In this document: one piece after another, positions 61,101-64,000 of the stretch | Layout: every line of letters begins with the position of its first letter | Position numbering within the stretch: position 1 is the stretch's first letter | Assembly: GCA_936440205.1 (NCBI GenBank) | Contig: OW387133.1 | Span: forward strand, 72,850,374-72,914,373 | DNA length: 64,000 bases | Direction of reading: 5' to 3' | From: Lepidonotus clava | Lineage: Eukaryota > Annelida > Polychaeta > Phyllodocida > Polynoidae | Program-made: the position numbers and the translations under genes | Notes under the pieces: generated by a model | What the model was told of the DNA's origin: nothing | What the model saw: the letters and a program-made list of their open reading frames with translations, nothing else | The model's database searches: none

Positions 61101-63157
61101 AAGGTTTGTTAAGTTTCCATTTAGGAAAATTCTAATAGATTTACATCCTACTTGGTCGACCAAGTATCAGTTCTTCCAGGTTTTTCGGCAATCTTTAAAA
61201 GTAAAAAAAAAAACTACAATTAGATATGAACCTTAGAGGATGCACAATTATACATATCGTAATACTAAACAAGCAATGAGGTAAAAACCGCGTAATTGGT
61301 TTTATCTGTCAGGAGGATACGTAATTTCTCCATCATAAAAAAGCGATATTCATCGTTGATATTATTAATATTATCTTAGATATTTTGCTATTTTAAATAT
61401 GTGATGAAATCATCAGGCTCATTCTTTCGTGTTGAGATATAGATGCGTTTACCACTTTGAGCTGTGTAAAATGTACCCAAGGGGGGGGGGGTGAGGGGGT
61501 TTCGAGGACGTCTGAAAATCCCTGCAGATTTCGAAAAGCTCGAGTCAAATAACTTAAAACACAGTCAATTCAGGATAGTCGGCTGGAACCCCTTCAGATT
61601 TTCCCAGAACCCCCCCCCCCCCCCCAGATTTTGGGCGTGGTACGGCCCTGGATGGATGGCGTGGCATATGGACCATGCCATCAAATAATAACGGGGATAA
61701 TCCTCCAAACACACCGATAGTATAAGCTTATACAGCCGATTTAAATCTACATAATCCCCATTATCCAGTCTGAGATGCCTAGGTTCATTGGTGTTTTGCC
61801 TCCATACATTTCCCCATCCCCTAACAAAGAACATGGGTACTGGAAGGTAACTTCAAAGTCACCCCACCCCCACAAGGCTTCCCACTTGTTTTCTTTGTTC
61901 GGTATGCAGTCTCTGCACGCACCCCTTTGACCACTCCTTTCGTACCCCTACCTGCACGCTGACCCCCCACCCACCGGGCCACGTGAAGATGACCGAATGC
62001 CTATTGTTAATTCTGCCTATTTACAGTTACATTTAGGCCTTATTCTGAAGCAAGACGCGGGCCTGAAGCCTCACAGCAGTGGTGTTGGTGCAGCCATTTA
62101 GTCGGGCAGTCTTTTATCAGACCAGGGGGAGGTGGGGTGTAAGGTGAAGTTGGGGCCCCCTGACCAATGTATGTGTTCCTATTACCGGGCACAGGTAAGC
62201 CCTCCATAAGCTTACCTCAATAACAATCTGACACTTCTTTGAGCCAGATGGCCTTGTAGGTATAACGGCTGTTGTGGGAACAATTTCTGGTTCCGTTCTT
62301 TTAAAGGTCCTGCCCTATTAAAATGAAATGAAAAGAGACCAATTGCAATTAATCTCCGAGAGTTATAATGACGAGACTGCGGCATTAATTAGTTCTGTAA
62401 TTGGACGCTCGAACCATGGTCAAAACAATTTCTTTTCAATTTCTGCATCGCCATATTAGTGTAACACTAATTTCGCCGAAGCCTCATGGATACTAACCAC
62501 AACATCAATTCAGTATTCTATAATGTGTTTACTAGTCTTCGCTCAGAGTGGTATCGTCCCATCTGCATGGTTCGAAATCCCAATAAAACATAGTCATGTG
62601 GAATCATGGAAGATGCTTACATGCCTTGAACTTGAATAGAATAAACGTAACGACACAACGACAAATTTTACAATTCGGAATATGGATACCCCGCTGATTA
62701 CTGGAAGAAATACATGACAGGTAAAAAGTGTTTCCTGCTGTAAACAACACCCAATAGATATTAAAAGACGTGTTCTATGTTGAGGGAAACTAATTTCAAT
62801 TTGCGTTTGTTAGCATGTTTCTCAATTTCTATATACATGTAACTGTAATACATGTACATATAGGGCCTATGTATTATAAAATGTGGATAACTTGCGGTAA
62901 AGGGGAATTATCGGCATACCTAGAGATATACATTCGTCTTTATTTCATGTCACAAAAAGTAAGGTTCCGGTATATGCTGTTATAAATATTAAATCACACT
63001 CACACCTGTCTTCTTCTTGACCGTGTACAATGGAAATTGGCAATTAAATAGTATATAATGAAATTTTATTGTGGATGCTTGTAGGGACCCTTGTATCGCC
63101 TTGGAGAATATTACTTTATTGTTCGCGGAATCGTGTCGCGCACTGATTTCTTTACTA
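58184..63157. other. Intergenic, with a promoter-like block near 59.3-59.6 kb
   Basis: A YY1 motif CAAGATGGCGGC (about 59338), a CRE TGACGTCA (59513-59520) and an ATTGG box (59541-59545) lie together (see findings). A hAT-type terminus TACGGCCCTG ends at 61650 next to G and C homopolymers, with no partner end. The rest is AT-rich without a supported gene. Confidence 0.4.
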
Positions 63158-63161
63158 TTAA

Positions 63162-63794
63162 CCCTTTCACTGCCAGATATATCACAATATAATTGATATT
63201 TACTGAAATATTGCCCAAAATACAAAAAATAGTGCATAAATTCCCTAAAACTCAAATTTAGTCTAGATTCTTCAGATGAAAAGCTTTTTTCAATAAATTT
63301 GATAAAAACGTTCCAAATGTTGGCACCATGCCAATAAGGTAAATTTCTCACGAGGAGAAATTGTTCATACTATCATACTTTGCAGGTTACCATGGTAACC
63401 GATAATTCATAGAATAGCTATCACACTCTTTATAAAAGTAACATGAAAACATTATCTTCTTTGTGCAAAAAACAGATTGTGATTATCATAAATGAAAGAA
63501 AAGTTAGAGCAAATTGAAAATCATGTCATTTACATAAATTTACCCATTTTTCATGATTTTTTAACTAGTATGGCAAATTCAAATGTAAATACATTGTTTA
63601 TGGTTTCTTGAATCACAATTCTAACATTTTTGGGTGACTTGACAGTCCGATGTTCAAATACCTGTATCTCTGGTTCTAAATGGAATATCTGAAAAATTCT
63701 TTCAGATTCTGAAAGTATAATTTGCATTCTGTCAATGGTGTTCCTATGGGATTTTACTATAGGGCCCCATATGAGGCCTCTGGCAGTGAAAGGG
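63162..63794. mobile_element. piggyBac-like MITE with TTAA target sites
   Basis: Perfect 16-bp inverted ends, CCCTTTCACTGCCAGA at 63162-63177 and its complement at 63779-63794, are flanked by TTAA at 63158-63161 and 63795-63798. TTAA duplication and CCC termini are diagnostic of piggyBac. The 633-bp body is AT-rich with no transposase; a 120-codon minus frame crossing the left end is incidental. It carries a perfect 16-bp palindrome, GGTTACCATGGTAACC, at 63385-63400. Confidence 0.9.
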
Positions 63795-64000
63795 TTAACA
63801 CATTAATTACGTACGTGTCCTAGTTGGGCCATTATCGCTTTTTTCAATGCGAACATCCAGAAGCTTTCTGTGCATTGTCAAATCTCGAATTTGGATTTCA
63901 AAGAAGTTGATATTGTCCACACATTGGCATAATTGTGTCGATGTTATATATTATATAATCAAAAAGGAACCAACTATATCTGCTCTTGAATAATTGTTTA

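Noticed and set aside
61490-61650. Complete MITE between poly-G and poly-C tracts
   Set aside because: Only the right terminus (TACGGCCCTG) resembles a hAT end; the left side has no matching terminus or duplication.
62560-62590. GGTTCGAAATCCC, similar to a tRNA B box
   Set aside because: The T-stem does not pair and no A box, anticodon arm or acceptor stem can be folded upstream.

Overview
This window looks like nuclear DNA of an animal, probably a marine deuterostome invertebrate. The genes are metazoan, with GT/AG introns, and RASSF is of the undivided RASSF1/3/5 type expected before the vertebrate duplications. The DNA is AT-rich, intergenic distances are long, and short DNA-transposon relics (MITEs) are frequent. 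The repeated string TAGGCCTA reminds me of echinoderm genomes; that is recollection, not proof. No LTR element or virus copy was recognised.

Three protein-coding genes can be supported. (1) The 3' six coding exons of a Ras-association-domain gene of the RASSF1/3/5 group lie on + at 1650-10062, with RA and SARAH domains; its 5' exons are not identified. (2) A complete three-exon TUSC2 (FUS1) homologue lies on - at 19423-16701. It is assembled from short exons and encodes 110 residues, including a myristoylation-type N-terminus. (3) A single-coding-exon BTG1/BTG2-type antiproliferative gene lies on + at 28834-29430. Its upstream region is dense in MEF2, CArG, CCAAT, CRE and TATA motifs, like an immediate-early promoter.

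Layout: 1-10062 is RASSF exons and introns. 10063-16700 holds the RASSF 3' end, an 832-bp inverted-repeat element and the convergent TUSC2 3' end. 16701-19423 is TUSC2, with two MITEs in intron 2. 19424-28380 has no recognised gene and is rich in TIR elements and poly-C tracts. 28385-30212 is BTG. About 34 kb after that has no gene I can support. It holds a TTAA-flanked piggyBac-like MITE, a family of tiny (27-37 bp) palindromic insertions with 7-bp target duplications, a retroposon-like poly-A tail, and several GC-rich islands sharing a GAGCWGCTC motif.

The main biological point is gene order. RASSF1 and TUSC2 are neighbours in the human 3p21.3 tumour-suppressor cluster, and their homologues are neighbours here too, although convergent. 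BTG next to them suggests an old RASSF-TUSC2-BTG linkage. All three families are growth suppressors, but nothing in the sequence shows that they are co-regulated. I did not find a convincing wholly new coding system; the best candidates for something undescribed are the tiny palindromic insertions and the GAGCWGCTC clusters.
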